A stretch of 54,116 nucleotides of DNA from Marinifilaceae bacterium (GCA_025210485.1 JAOARN010000089.1:1-54116), one strand, 5' to 3'; positions 18,001-27,367 are shown, counted from the first letter of the stretch. A program made the numbers and translations. Notes: generated from the letters alone by a model not told the origin.

Positions 18001-18860
18001 TTGTAGATAATTAAGTTTATAAAATGATAAATATTTTCATAAAAAAAGCAGCTTATAAGTAAATTTAGTATACGATGAAAATGAGAAAGGTTACATTTTA
18101 TGTTAACAATAAAAAACTACACAAATACACAACACTTTAGATTCAGTTGTTTTAAAAAATATTAATAATATGTTTATTTATTATGTTTTATCCATCAAAA
18201 ATAAAACTTGGTTAGACTAACAGACAATCGGATTTTTTTATTTCTATCTGGCATTATCTGTCTGCTTTGAAGACATGGCACAAACCAAACCACAGCATAC
18301 GAAAAAAAATGTACCTCAAAGCAGAAGGTCGCCTTTTTGTAAACAAACATCAACCTATGTATTTATTTTTAGGAACAAATCCCAATAATAAAACTCAGGT
18401 ATGAAATTAGGTAAAGAGGAAAAATTACGATAAAAAATAAATTAGACACCAATTTAGGATGTGGACTAGAAAACACAAGTAGATTGTTAAGGTATTTAAA
18501 TAATAAAGAGAATATGAAAAGTACAGGTTATTTACTCCCACCCAAGTAGAGAATAAATTCAAGATTTATGAATCTATCACCAATAATTAACTGGTCATAT
18601 AAGCTTTTATCTGCATTTCACAAACTCTCAAATGAAGAACAAGATCGTAGATTCAAGTATCAACTGCAACAACTCAATTCAAAGATGCATAAAAAACTTC
18701 AGAAGGCGTTTTAAAACCTAAATTTAAAAGAAAGCTTAGAATCAGTTTTTCTTACAAAAGCAAGCACTTGGAAAAAGAATAATTTAAGTGAAAATCTGTT
18801 ACTTAAAAGACAATGAGTACATAAAAATGCAGGGTAATTTCTTTATAACTTTTGCATAGG
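18001..18860. other. 860-bp interval with element end and decayed sequence inside cluster A
   Basis: The right edge (18829-18863) is a terminal-repeat copy shared with 32643. Leftward, a plus-strand frame of 48 codons (18568-18711, MNLSPIINWSYKLLSAFHKL...) ends in TAA. It reads like a protein fragment rich in Gln/Lys, but I cannot assign it. No complete transposase is visible. The interval probably holds the wreck of an insertion that interrupted cluster A. Confidence 0.45.
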
Positions 18861-18863
18861 CTA
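18829..18863 (-). mobile_element. Terminal-repeat copy of an insertion-like element
   Basis: On the minus strand this reads TAGCCTATGCAAAAGTTATA followed by AAGAAATTACCCTGC. At 32643-32675 the plus strand carries the same sequence with only two differences (AAGTT/AACTT and CTGC/CTGT). The leading TAGCCTATGCAAAA is also the right inverted repeat of the 32.6-33.3-kb element. This looks like one end of a transposable element whose other end is not recognisable here. Confidence 0.65.
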
Positions 18864-19691
18864 CCCCATAAGCCTATTATACCGATTTACGTATTTAAAA
18901 AAATCAATACACAATTCACATAATACAGAATTTGATTCTATTATTATTTGTTTTTGTCTTTCATATAACTTGGATTTTTCACTTGTTAGAATAATTAAAT
19001 TTTCAATCTCTAACTTCAAATCATCTATATTCTGAGAATTATTATTAGAACCCTTACCTCTTTTCAATTCGAAACTTAACTTAGGCAGCAATAAAGCTAA
19101 GCGAAGAGTAGAATGCAACATATTTTCAAATAATTGACCTCTAATCTCTTGTTCTTCCTCTTGGTCTAACATAACAGACCCAAACTTAAACACCTGACTA
19201 CAAGAAGTTTCTTTATCAAGGTCTACCTGTGATAAAAAAGCTTGCGAATATCGGTTTTTTTGTTCTCTAATATATTCCTCATGATTTTTCAAATCATCTA
19301 AACTCCCAATATCACCATCAAGCATGCTGATTTGATTAGAATTTCGTACATCTTGATTTTCTCCTAACTTTTTACAAAGCATATTTCCTAAAGATGGAAA
19401 ATCTAAAAAACTCCGATAATTCACAATAATCTGGCTTATTAATTTATCTTCTTTATTCTCGGAATCTCTAAGAAAATTATTTTTAGCTTCAGTTTCGTCC
19501 AAATCATTTCTAATTTCATTCACCATATTGTGGTTATTTAAATTGTTTAGGTTGTAGATTTTTTCTCCTAAATCAAACAAGGCTTTCCTCAATTCACTAT
19601 TTTCAAATCTTTCTTTTTCAGTCTGCTGCTCTGCTTGATTATTATTATCATTCAGGTGCCGATTTACTATTTCTTCTTGCTGTTGCTGCAT
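18861..19691 (-). CDS. Unrecognised Gln-rich protein, cluster A, probably 3'-truncated
   Basis: The 276-residue protein of unknown family has a Gln/Asn-rich N-terminus (MQQQQEEIVNRHLNDNNNQAEQQ). A mostly helical body follows with SFLDFPSLGNMLCKKLGENQ, a Cys pair near 160-165, LRLALLLPKLSFELKRGKG and a final helical stretch with two Cys (SNSVLCELCIDFF). There is no signal peptide. The TAG stop at 18861-18863 is the first three bases of the terminal repeat TAGCCTATGCAAAA, so the original C-terminus has probably been replaced by an insertion. It lies 106 bp downstream of the 122-residue gene. Whether it still works is unknown. Confidence 0.7.
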   Translation of the reverse strand: MQQQQEEIVNRHLNDNNNQAEQQTEKERFENSELRKALFDLGEKIYNLNNLNNHNMVNEIRNDLDETEAKNNFLRDSENKEDKLISQIIVNYRSFLDFPSLGNMLCKKLGENQDVRNSNQISMLDGDIGSLDDLKNHEEYIREQKNRYSQAFLSQVDLDKETSCSQVFKFGSVMLDQEEEQEIRGQLFENMLHSTLRLALLLPKLSFELKRGKGSNNNSQNIDDLKLEIENLIILTSEKSKLYERQKQIIIESNSVLCELCIDFFKYVNRYNRLMG

Positions 19692-19797
19692 AAAATTAAT
19701 CTTAATATATTTTTAAATTCACTATAAAAAACAATTCTCCCATGCATATTTTACAAAGGATTCATTCAACACTTTAAACTATAAAAAAACGCAATCC

Positions 19798-20166
19798 TCA
19801 TTTCTTTTTAGGAATATAAAATCCATTTCTTCTATCCAGAATCTTATTACTATTTATTAGATAAGGATCATTTCCTGATTGGGAAGCTTGTGCTTGATTC
19901 ACGCTAGGAGCATTAGAAAAATCACTAATGGTATTATGCGCTGCAATTACTCCCTTTTCATCTGGATCTTGTTCTCGGGGAGAATTAGGAGGTCCCATAC
20001 AACCTACTTTCTTATTTGTTTGTTCAACATTCTTAAATAGTCCTTTTAAGTTTTTATCATACTGCAAAACTTCTTTTAATTGTTTAATTTTCTGTTCAGA
20101 GAGAACTTGATGACGACCTTGACGAAGACCTTGATGACGACCTTGACGATACTGATTACTTTCCAT
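19798..20166 (-). CDS. Small unrecognised protein with internal octapeptide repeat, cluster A
   Basis: The 122-residue protein begins MESNQYRQGRHQGL then RQGRHQVL. This is two copies of an Arg/Gln/Gly/His-rich octapeptide encoded by a 24-bp tandem DNA repeat (20106-20153). Next comes a short Lys-rich helix (SEQKIKQLKEVLQYDKNLKGLF), then a polar Pro/Ser/Asn/Gln-rich disordered tail with basic end IPKKK. No domain or signal peptide is seen. As the most upstream minus-strand gene it could lead the cluster A transcript. The Gln-rich composition matches its neighbours. It could also be a remnant of a larger gene; confidence that it is expressed is moderate. Confidence 0.6.
   Translation of the reverse strand: MESNQYRQGRHQGLRQGRHQVLSEQKIKQLKEVLQYDKNLKGLFKNVEQTNKKVGCMGPPNSPREQDPDEKGVIAAHNTISDFSNAPSVNQAQASQSGNDPYLINSNKILDRRNGFYIPKKK
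20106..20153. repeat. 24-bp tandem duplication inside the 122-residue gene
   Basis: CTTGATGACGACCTTGACGA recurs at 20106 and 20130 with a 24-bp period. It encodes two RQGRHQ-type octapeptides in frame. It is a recent expansion, because the DNA copies are nearly identical. Confidence 0.8.
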
Positions 20167-20742
20167 AAATTATGTTTTAATTATTAATAAGAATTATAAA
20201 TCCTACTTAAAAAATGAGATTCATATTCTTATACGCTACACAACACTGAAAGTTTCAATATTTATGTTAATAAGAGTTAATTTTACATTTCGCTTATTTT
20301 TCTTAAACAGCAATATATTCAGCTAACAAGGAACAAAAACAAAGCAATCATTCTAAAACATTATTATTCAATAATATTCCATAGTGCAATTAAATATCCC
20401 ACAAAAATAAATCATGGTTTTATCCAAATCTCTGTTTTATACCAAACAATACCATACGAGTTATTTGAGAGGTGAAAATTTTTAATCTTACAATGTGACA
20501 TGACCATACATATTGCTAACTTACAGATAATCTACACTGAGTAATCGTCTTTTATAGATTCAGAAACAGAAATTCAAAACAATGGGAAGATTAGTTAATT
20601 AACTAAACTTGGAATTGATTGAAAATTAACATATTATCAAATAGATCGTTGATAACAAGAAGAACGAAGATGGAAATTCTTTATGGATAGCTATATTGCG
20701 ATATAATTTACATCTAGATTTTATTACAATAATTGGGAACAA
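20167..20742. other. Intergenic region between cluster A and the crotonase gene
   Basis: These 576 bp contain no gene I can support. Near 20560-20735 a broken plus-strand reading (…KNEDGNSLWIAILRYNLHLDFI…) hints at a decayed coding fragment, but stops interrupt it and I cannot name it. No promoter box for the cluster A genes was recognised. Confidence 0.4.
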
Positions 20743-21546
20743 CTATTTCTCCTTCTTAAGATTCCATTTAGCCTTTCTTTTTTCCAAGAATGCTCTCATT
20801 CCTTCTTGAGCCTCTTCCTTCATCCTTGTTTTGGCTATAAATTCAGAAGTGTATTTATCAATATCTATAAAATCGGAATTATTGCAAATTGTACTAATTA
20901 ATATTTTCGATTCCCGTATTGCTTCAGGAGCGGAAGTCAAAATCAATGAAATAAGCTTATTAAATTTAGTTTCAAAACTATGATCAGAAAAAGAATAGTT
21001 AACCAAACCTATCTTTTTTGCATATTTAGTTTTAATTCTTTTTCCAGAAATCATCAATTCCCTTGCCTTAAATTCACCCACACGTTTAATAATATAGGGA
21101 GAGATACAAGCAGGCACAAGTCCGATCTTTACTTCACTTAAAGAAAAAACACTATCCTTATGAGCCATCACAAAATCACAAGCTGCCAAAATACCATTAG
21201 CTCCACCAATAGCACATGATTTCACAATGGACATAGTAGGAATTGGACAGTCATATATTGAGCGAAAACATTTCGCAAGCTGTTGACTTTCGTCTAAATT
21301 TTTATCATAAGTATAACCTATTGCAGATTTCATCCAATTAAGATCTGCCCCCGCACAAAAATAATCAGAAGTAGAAGCGATAACCAATAATCGTTTATCA
21401 GTATATTTTTCGCAGATTTCTTCGAGACAATAAATAATTTCGGTAATCATTTCGCTATTAAAAGCATTCCTTAACTTAGGGCGATTAAGCTTCAGGTAAA
21501 TTATATCCCTATCAATTTCGAAAACAATAGTATTAAACTTTTTCAT
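20743..21546 (-). CDS. liuC: Crotonase-family enoyl-CoA hydratase, probable methylglutaconyl-CoA hydratase
   Basis: The 267-residue enzyme has the two oxyanion-hole motifs of crotonases, FCAGADLNWMK (63-73) and AIGGANGILAACDFVMA (112-128). The catalytic region FSLSEVKIGLVPACISPYI (134-152) contains the family Glu138. The combination GADLNWMK and SEVKIGLVPACISPYI is characteristic of methylglutaconyl-CoA hydratases of leucine degradation (3-methylglutaconyl-CoA to HMG-CoA), not of short-chain enoyl-CoA hydratase. The companion methylcrotonyl-CoA carboxylase genes are absent from the window, so the substrate remains inferred and the gene stands alone. There is no signal peptide; it should be cytoplasmic. 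Confidence 0.8.
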   Translation of the reverse strand: MKKFNTIVFEIDRDIIYLKLNRPKLRNAFNSEMITEIIYCLEEICEKYTDKRLLVIASTSDYFCAGADLNWMKSAIGYTYDKNLDESQQLAKCFRSIYDCPIPTMSIVKSCAIGGANGILAACDFVMAHKDSVFSLSEVKIGLVPACISPYIIKRVGEFKARELMISGKRIKTKYAKKIGLVNYSFSDHSFETKFNKLISLILTSAPEAIRESKILISTICNNSDFIDIDKYTSEFIAKTRMKEEAQEGMRAFLEKRKAKWNLKKEK

Positions 21547-22020
21547 AATAATGGATTTTTAGAATTTATAAATCATTAAATTTAAAACACAGTACAATCC
21601 AAGGATTAAATAAAATCAAGTTAAAAAACTAGACAATATTTAAATTAACACAATTAATATTCTAAGTCAATTTTATTTTACAAAAAAAACATTGATTAAC
21701 ATAAGAACAGATTGGGTTAATAAAAAAACAATAACCAATGCTTATTTTAGGCTATTCAACCTTTTTTCTTCATTGTTATTCAGCCCTATGAATTGCATTA
21801 TATATGCCTTTCGGGCAAGATTTTCCACTTGTAATATTATAATTTTTGGAATTTCTTAACAATAATATTTTTACACATTTTTACGTTCATCATAAATTTT
21901 CCTCTCACAATATAATTTACATCTTTTCTTACATAATTTATCTATACAATATGCACAACTTCATATAGTCCAACTATTATTTAAACTACCCCAAACATTC
22001 AGCAATAAATTTTGACCAAT
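21547..22020. other. Intergenic region with a partial REP-like copy
   Basis: These 474 bp between the crotonase and xerD terminator contain no gene. A degenerate REP-like copy occupies 21747-21820; the rest is A+T-rich. Confidence 0.55.
21747..21820 (+). repeat. Partial, decayed REP-like copy
   Basis: The order AGGCT...CATTGTTATT-CAGCCC-ATTGCAT-TATATGCCTTTCGGGCAAG follows the left part of the 32.9-kb element in the same orientation. Several stem bases are mutated, including a CCCAATG/CATTGGG stem that has lost pairing. The GCCTTTCGGGC hairpin is still formed. Confidence 0.65.
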
Positions 22021-22026
22021 AAAAAA

Positions 22027-22049
22027 AGCCAAGACCTAAGGCCTTGGCT
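22027..22049 (-). terminator. Intrinsic terminator of xerD
   Basis: AGCCAAG (22027-22033) pairs with CTTGGCT (22043-22049), with A-runs and T-runs on both sides, so it can work in either direction. It lies 25 bp past the xerD stop on the minus strand. Confidence 0.85.
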
Positions 22050-22073
22050 TTTTTATGCTTATTAAAAAAAATA

Positions 22074-23006
22074 TTAATAATCAGCAGCTTCTTCACCAGA
22101 ATCATCTTTTGATCTAGGATGGAAGTTTTTAATAGTTTCTTTCAAATACTCTCTATCTAAGTGAGTATAAATCTCAGTAGTAAGAATAGACTCATGACCT
22201 AACATTTCTTGCACAGCTCTTAAATCAGCACCACCTTCCACTAAGTGAGAAGCAAAAGAGTGACGGAAAGTATGCGGAGATATATTTTTCTTAGCACCAA
22301 CTTTCTTAGCAAGATTTTTAATAATAGTAAAAATCATAACTCTCGAAAGACTTCTACCTCTTCTGTTCAAGAATAAAATATCTTCACAATCAGGTTCTAC
22401 TGTTAATTTACTACGATAGTTTTTTAAATATAATTTAATTTCTTTTTTCGCTCTTTTTCCGATTGGAATTAATCTCTCCTTATTACCCTTTCCATGAATT
22501 TTAATAAAACCCATTCTGAAATGTAAATTTGATACTCTTAAATCAATCAACTCAGAAACTCTTAAACCACAAGAATATAATGTTTCAAGAATTGCTCTGT
22601 TTCTCTGACCTTCTGACTTACTAGTATCGATAGATTTTACCATAGTATCAATCTCGTCTACAGAAAGAGTATCAGGAAGTTTTCGTCCAATTTTAGGAGA
22701 TTCCAATAATGAGGTTGGATTTTTTTCAATAATTTCCTCCAATAACAAATACTTAAAGAACGCCTTAATACCAGAAATTACTCTAGCTTGAGTTCTAGGG
22801 CTAGTTCCAGTGTCATTCAACCATCCAACAAAATCTTTAAGATGTTGTAATTCTACCTGATTTGGATCAAGTGATAATCCATTGTCGGCAAAAAATGCAG
22901 TAAGCTTATTTATATCATTAATGTAAGCATCTACTGAATTTTTCGATAGAGACTTTTCAAGAGTCAAATACGTCTTGAAATTCTCAATTGTTGTTGTCCA
23001 TTTCAT
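22074..23006 (-). CDS. xerD: Site-specific tyrosine recombinase XerD
   Basis: The 310-residue tyrosine recombinase has an N-terminal SAM-like core-binding domain (about 1-90) and a catalytic domain with the full active-site set: Arg149 (LYSCGLRVSEL), Lys173 (HGKGNKERLIP), His245 and Arg248 (HTFRHSFASHL), His271 (MLGHESI) and nucleophile Tyr280 (TEIYTHL). Length and motifs fit the housekeeping Xer enzyme that resolves chromosome dimers at dif rather than a phage integrase. It is divergent from aroQ, an arrangement common in Bacteroidota, and ends in a terminator. No dif-like site was recognised nearby. Confidence 0.94.
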   Translation of the reverse strand: MKWTTTIENFKTYLTLEKSLSKNSVDAYINDINKLTAFFADNGLSLDPNQVELQHLKDFVGWLNDTGTSPRTQARVISGIKAFFKYLLLEEIIEKNPTSLLESPKIGRKLPDTLSVDEIDTMVKSIDTSKSEGQRNRAILETLYSCGLRVSELIDLRVSNLHFRMGFIKIHGKGNKERLIPIGKRAKKEIKLYLKNYRSKLTVEPDCEDILFLNRRGRSLSRVMIFTIIKNLAKKVGAKKNISPHTFRHSFASHLVEGGADLRAVQEMLGHESILTTEIYTHLDREYLKETIKNFHPRSKDDSGEEAADY

Positions 23007-23578
23007 TTTATTCAGTTTTTAGTATGTAGTTTAGTTGTAAATAAATTTAGTATATATTTGAGATTTTACAGCATTATGATTAATGAATTTTCATGTGTTT
23101 TTTCTAATAATTACATTATTTATAAAAAACATTCTTAAAATATGATTAAATACAGATTAATATTAATTTATTAATAATATTTATAATCAAACTAATACAG
23201 ACTTTAACAATTAAGTATTTAATGTAAAACACATATTAAATTTTGCAATTTTATTAAATTTACAAAAAAATAAATAATTATCAAACATAAAATTATTATC
23301 AAAAAAGTAATAAAATACTTAATATTGATAATCAATCAATTAACAAAATCAGTATTTATTCAAAATGTCATAAATCACTTATCTACCTAATCATAATCAC
23401 TAAAATAATTAGCTAAATATTTTGCAATAAACATTTAATTAACTAAATAGCAATTCAATATGATGGACGATTAGATCTAGATATTTATGATAAAATCTGA
23501 GCGCAATTTAAAAAATATTAGGTACACTAAATAATTTTTTAATGTTATTTTATGTTTAATTTAACAAATTTTGACGAA
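23007..23578. other. Divergent xerD-aroQ intergenic region
   Basis: This 572-bp, extremely A+T-rich region carries the promoters of both genes. I see no consensus TAnnTTTG box and no conserved RNA element. Confidence 0.45.
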
Positions 23579-24007
23579 ATGCATATTTTAATTATAAATG
23601 GACCAAATTTAAACCTTTTAGGAAAAAGAGAGGAAAACATCTATGGTTCAATAAGTTTTGAAGATTACCTAACGAAACTAGGTGAGAAACACAAAGATAT
23701 AAAGTTAAGCTATTTACAATCCAATCACGAGGGTGATTTGATTGATTATATACATAAATATGGATTCACCGTAGATGGTATAATACTTAATGCAGGTGCA
23801 TATACTCATAGCTCATATGCTATATATGATGCAATTAGGGCTGTCAGTACGATTCATATTGAAGTTCATATTTCGAATATACACAAGAGAGAAAAATTTA
23901 GGTCTGAATCAAAAATTGCAGGAGCATGCCTTGGTTCAATTTCAGGATTTGGTCTTTACTCATACGACTTGGCCATAGATGCAATATTAAACCATTTGGA
24001 CAAATAG
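23579..24007 (+). CDS. aroQ: 3-dehydroquinate dehydratase, type II
   Basis: The enzyme makes 3-dehydroshikimate from 3-dehydroquinate in the shikimate pathway. I use the ATG at 23579 (MHILIINGPNLNLLGKRE). An in-frame ATG 27 bp upstream gives an N-terminal extension atypical for this dodecameric family. The 142-residue length is normal for type II. Catalytic Tyr22 sits in the mobile loop (REENIYG), NAGAYTHSSYAIYDAI provides the substrate-binding Asn and His, and EVHISNIHKREKFRSES holds the catalytic His and Arg. It is transcribed divergently from xerD. Confidence 0.95.
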   Translation: MHILIINGPNLNLLGKREENIYGSISFEDYLTKLGEKHKDIKLSYLQSNHEGDLIDYIHKYGFTVDGIILNAGAYTHSSYAIYDAIRAVSTIHIEVHISNIHKREKFRSESKIAGACLGSISGFGLYSYDLAIDAILNHLDK

Positions 24008-24294
24008 ACGTTTTTTTTTGATTAAACTATATTTTCGCCATTTTTATGTAAAAAAATTAAAATATTTTTACTGAATATAATTATCCTGTCTCTTTAGCCT
24101 CAAAAAAACCGAACATAAAAACAAGATAAACAAACAATACACTATAACACTTAATATCAACAATATACAATCTCTAACAAAAAACACCTTGGGAAATTAT
24201 CTGTATTTTTCAAGCATAACTTATTACTTTAATAAAAAGCAAATATTTAATTTTTGTTAATTTCAAACAAATAAAGACAAAAAAATAATTTATT

Positions 24295-24627
24295 ATGATA
24301 TCAAAATATACTGGCAAATGGATAAATCAATACAAATCTCTACTTAACATTTCAATAGAAAACAGCAAAGTCAGAGGAACTTTTCAAACCGCAATTGGAG
24401 AACCAAACTTTAATGAGAAATTTTTAGTAGAAGGCTCTATCAACAAGGACTGCATTAGTTTTATAGTTAATTTTGACAAATACGGATCCATTGGTAGTTG
24501 GACTGGACAAATCACATACGAAGAAGATAAGTACAAGATGAAATGCGTATGGAACTTAATAAAAAACGAGACTGACAACCAAAATAGCCTTGTTTCTGGT
24601 TCAGGGGAATTCATATTGTCAGACTAA
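24295..24627 (+). CDS. Avidin/streptavidin-fold protein with altered biotin pocket
   Basis: The 110-residue protein aligns by eye over its whole length with streptavidin: TGKWINQYKS to TGTWYNQLGS, VRGTFQTAIGE to LTGTYESAVGN, GSWTGQITY to TTWSGQYVG, KCVWNL to NTQWLL, and a final SGSGEFIL strand. Asn11, Ser15, Ser65, Trp69 and Trp86 are kept. Pocket residues change: Tyr43 becomes Phe30, Ser45 becomes Thr32, Trp79 becomes Phe60, Trp120 is absent, and the Asp128 position looks like Gly104. Loss of the inter-subunit Trp resembles dimeric avidins. There is no signal peptide, so unlike most avidins it would be cytoplasmic. Biotin binding is possible but weaker binding or another ligand is equally plausible. 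Single-gene unit; a TTTAATTTTTGT string lies about 40 bp upstream. Confidence 0.78.
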   Translation: MISKYTGKWINQYKSLLNISIENSKVRGTFQTAIGEPNFNEKFLVEGSINKDCISFIVNFDKYGSIGSWTGQITYEEDKYKMKCVWNLIKNETDNQNSLVSGSGEFILSD

Positions 24628-24968
24628 TCGAATACTTAATTTGCATAATTTAGGTTATAGAAAGGCAAAACGACTATAAGCATGCAGTATATTTTCACCC
24701 TTATTCTGAATAAAGATATTAATATTTGAATTCAAAATATTACAATGTTAAATATCAAAACGACAAGCATATTTTAAACTCAATATCAATAAAACACAAC
24801 TCAACAATATAAGTAATTACAAATTAGGTGCTGCTATAAAAACATGGAGACTAAAAAACATAATTATATGATATTACAATAGCAAACACCTAATTTAATT
24901 TTTTGATTAAAAAACTAAGTCTTGCAAATAGACAAACCTAGAAGCAAGACTTACATTATTAAACCACA
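24628..24968. other. Convergent intergenic region, nothing recognised
   Basis: These 341 bp between the avidin-like gene and the end of hypD contain no gene, repeat or clear terminator hairpin that I can support. Confidence 0.4.
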
Positions 24969-27341
24969 CTACATACTAATATGTTCATTTCTCTCGATAA
25001 TTTCGTTTTGTAAATCCTCACCCAAGTCATTAAAATAATCGCTATAACCCGCAACTCGAACTATAAGATCTTTATAATTTTCTGGATTTTTCTGAGCATC
25101 TTTTAATGTTTCAGCTCTAACAACATTAAACTGAATATGATGTCCATCCATTTTAAAATAAGAACGAACTAAATCCTTAACATGGTTAATTCCAGAATCT
25201 GTATCAAGGAAGTCAGGTGTGAATTTTTGATTAAGCAAAGTGCCGCCCGTTTTCAAATGATCTATCTTAGAGGCAGACTTAATGACTGCAGTTGGTCCAT
25301 TCACATCAGCCCCTTGAACGGGAGATATACCTTCAGAAAGAGGTTTATAAGCCAGTCGTCCATCAGCTGATGCCTGCATTACATTTCCGAAATAAACATG
25401 ACAAGTTGTGGGTAACATATTAATACGGAACACCCCACCCTTAAAACTTTTTCGTCCGTTAACAGAAGCATAAAACGAATTAAATATATCAACAGTTTGC
25501 TTATCTGCATAATCGTCATCATTTCCATATTTAGGAGTATTATAGACCAAATCATGCCTCATTTTCAAATCATTTTTGAAATTATTACTCATTGCAGATA
25601 ACAATTCTTCCATGCTGAAATTCTGATTATCAAAAACATTGTATTTAATAGAACTAAGCATATCTGTCAAACTACCTAAACCAACACCTTGAATATAACT
25701 TGTATTATATCTAGCTCCTCCCGCATTATAATCCTTAGCTTTTATAATACAATCATCTATAAGTACGGAAAGGAAAGGAACAGGCAAATAGTTAGCATAA
25801 AGTTTTTCAATAATATTATTAGCTCTTATCTTAATATCAATAAAATATTGCAATTGCTTATTCCAAGCTTGGAATAAATCTTGATAGCATTTAAAATCAT
25901 TAGGATTTCCTGTTTCCAGACCAAACTTTTTCTTAGTAAATTGATCGTAGCCATTATTTAGAGTAATTTCAAGAATTTTTGCCAGATTAAAATATCCAGT
26001 CAAAGAATAACTTTCAGTTCCAAATGCACCAGTTTCAACACAACCACTACATCCGCCATTTCGAGCATCTTCAATACTTTTACCCTGATTTAGCATTTCC
26101 TGAATAATGGCATCTGTATTAAAAATAGATGGCTGACCGAAGCCAGTTTTAACGATTCGCAAAGCTCTTTTAATAAATCTATCAGGGTTTTTTTTGCTCA
26201 ACTGAACCATCGAACTAGGTTGTAATAATCGCATCTCCTCTATAACATCCAACAAAACATAAGACATTGGATTAACAGCATCTGCACCATTTTCCGTAAG
26301 GCCACCTATATTAATCAAACAAAAATCCGTATAAGTATTACTCTCTTTTGCCGTAACGCCCATTTTTGGAGGAGCTGGATGATTATTGAATTTTATCCAA
26401 AATGCATGTAAAAGTTCATACATTCTATCCTCAGACAATTTACCTGTACTATATTCCTGATCATAATACTTCTGTAAATGTTGATCCAATCTACCAGGGT
26501 TAAACGAATCCCATGGATTAAGCTCGGTAATGACTCCTAAGTGAATAAACCAATAGTGTTGTAAAGCTTCATGCATAGTTCTAGGCGCATTTTCGGGAAC
26601 ATACTGACATATCTCGGCCATTTCGAGAAGCTCTTTTTTTCTGAATTCATTTTCTTCCTTTTCAGCTAATTCAAACAAACGCTCACTATGTCTTTTAGCA
26701 TACATAATTATCGCATCACAAACAATATCCATTGCCCTAAGCTCCTCTCTTTTCTCAAATGCGTCATTATCATTTAAAAAGTCCAAGCTATCCAAGCTTT
26801 GTTTTATTTCAAGTTTTAAATCCTTAAACCCTTTATTGAACATTTTATAACCTAGAACAGTATGACCAGGAGCTCTTTGTTCTTGAAATTCAGTAAATAT
26901 ACCAGCCTTATACGCATCAATCCATTCCTGCTGCATATTCCCAATAAGCTTATCTCGATTTGTTTTTCCAGCCCAGTATGGTATGATTTCATTTTGGTAA
27001 ACATCCATACAATCCTGCGAAACCTTAAAAGAGACTTTTTCTCGTGAATCAAGTATTTTTAAATCTTCGATAGAATGCACACATATTTCAGGATAAGTTG
27101 GACAAGCCTTAGGTTCAGGTCCTCTCTCTCCCACTATAATTTCATCTTCTCCTATATAAATCTTTTTATTTTCAAGAATATAATAAAAAGATTTAGCGCG
27201 CATAACAGCAGACGAATATTCATTAGCATTTACCGATTTATAAAAATCGGTTATCAGCTTTGCCCTTTCATAAGAAAGACTATTTACAGCATTTAAACTT
27301 TGGGTTCTTAATTTATATATTCGGTTATTCATGGGTTTCAT
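24969..27341 (-). CDS. hypD: Glycyl radical trans-4-hydroxy-L-proline dehydratase
   Basis: The 790-residue glycyl radical enzyme has thiyl Cys434 in NGGCSGCVETG, general-base Glu436, and the C-terminal radical loop RVAGYSDYF with Gly765. From memory of the characterised Clostridioides HypD, the active-site set Asp278, His160, Ser334, Phe340, Cys434, Glu436, Tyr450 and Gly765 falls at identical numbers here, which separates it from PFL, glycerol dehydratase and choline lyase. The reaction removes water from hydroxyproline to give pyrroline-5-carboxylate, then proline via ProC (not in the window). It needs anaerobic conditions and the activase encoded 26 bp upstream on the same strand. A start at residue 4 (MNNRIY) is equally possible. 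Confidence 0.9.
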   Translation of the reverse strand: MKPMNNRIYKLRTQSLNAVNSLSYERAKLITDFYKSVNANEYSSAVMRAKSFYYILENKKIYIGEDEIIVGERGPEPKACPTYPEICVHSIEDLKILDSREKVSFKVSQDCMDVYQNEIIPYWAGKTNRDKLIGNMQQEWIDAYKAGIFTEFQEQRAPGHTVLGYKMFNKGFKDLKLEIKQSLDSLDFLNDNDAFEKREELRAMDIVCDAIIMYAKRHSERLFELAEKEENEFRKKELLEMAEICQYVPENAPRTMHEALQHYWFIHLGVITELNPWDSFNPGRLDQHLQKYYDQEYSTGKLSEDRMYELLHAFWIKFNNHPAPPKMGVTAKESNTYTDFCLINIGGLTENGADAVNPMSYVLLDVIEEMRLLQPSSMVQLSKKNPDRFIKRALRIVKTGFGQPSIFNTDAIIQEMLNQGKSIEDARNGGCSGCVETGAFGTESYSLTGYFNLAKILEITLNNGYDQFTKKKFGLETGNPNDFKCYQDLFQAWNKQLQYFIDIKIRANNIIEKLYANYLPVPFLSVLIDDCIIKAKDYNAGGARYNTSYIQGVGLGSLTDMLSSIKYNVFDNQNFSMEELLSAMSNNFKNDLKMRHDLVYNTPKYGNDDDYADKQTVDIFNSFYASVNGRKSFKGGVFRINMLPTTCHVYFGNVMQASADGRLAYKPLSEGISPVQGADVNGPTAVIKSASKIDHLKTGGTLLNQKFTPDFLDTDSGINHVKDLVRSYFKMDGHHIQFNVVRAETLKDAQKNPENYKDLIVRVAGYSDYFNDLGEDLQNEIIERNEHISM

Positions 27342-27367
27342 TTTGATTAGTTAAGCTTAACTATATA

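Noticed and set aside
18568..18714. 48-codon plus-strand frame in the disrupted cluster A interval
   Set aside because: It is too short, has no recognised homologue and lacks a ribosome binding site. Mentioned only as possible debris.
22074..23006. XerD as a phage or integron integrase marking an island
   Set aside because: Length, catalytic spacing and the divergent aroQ neighbour fit the housekeeping Xer recombinase. No att site or phage gene is nearby.
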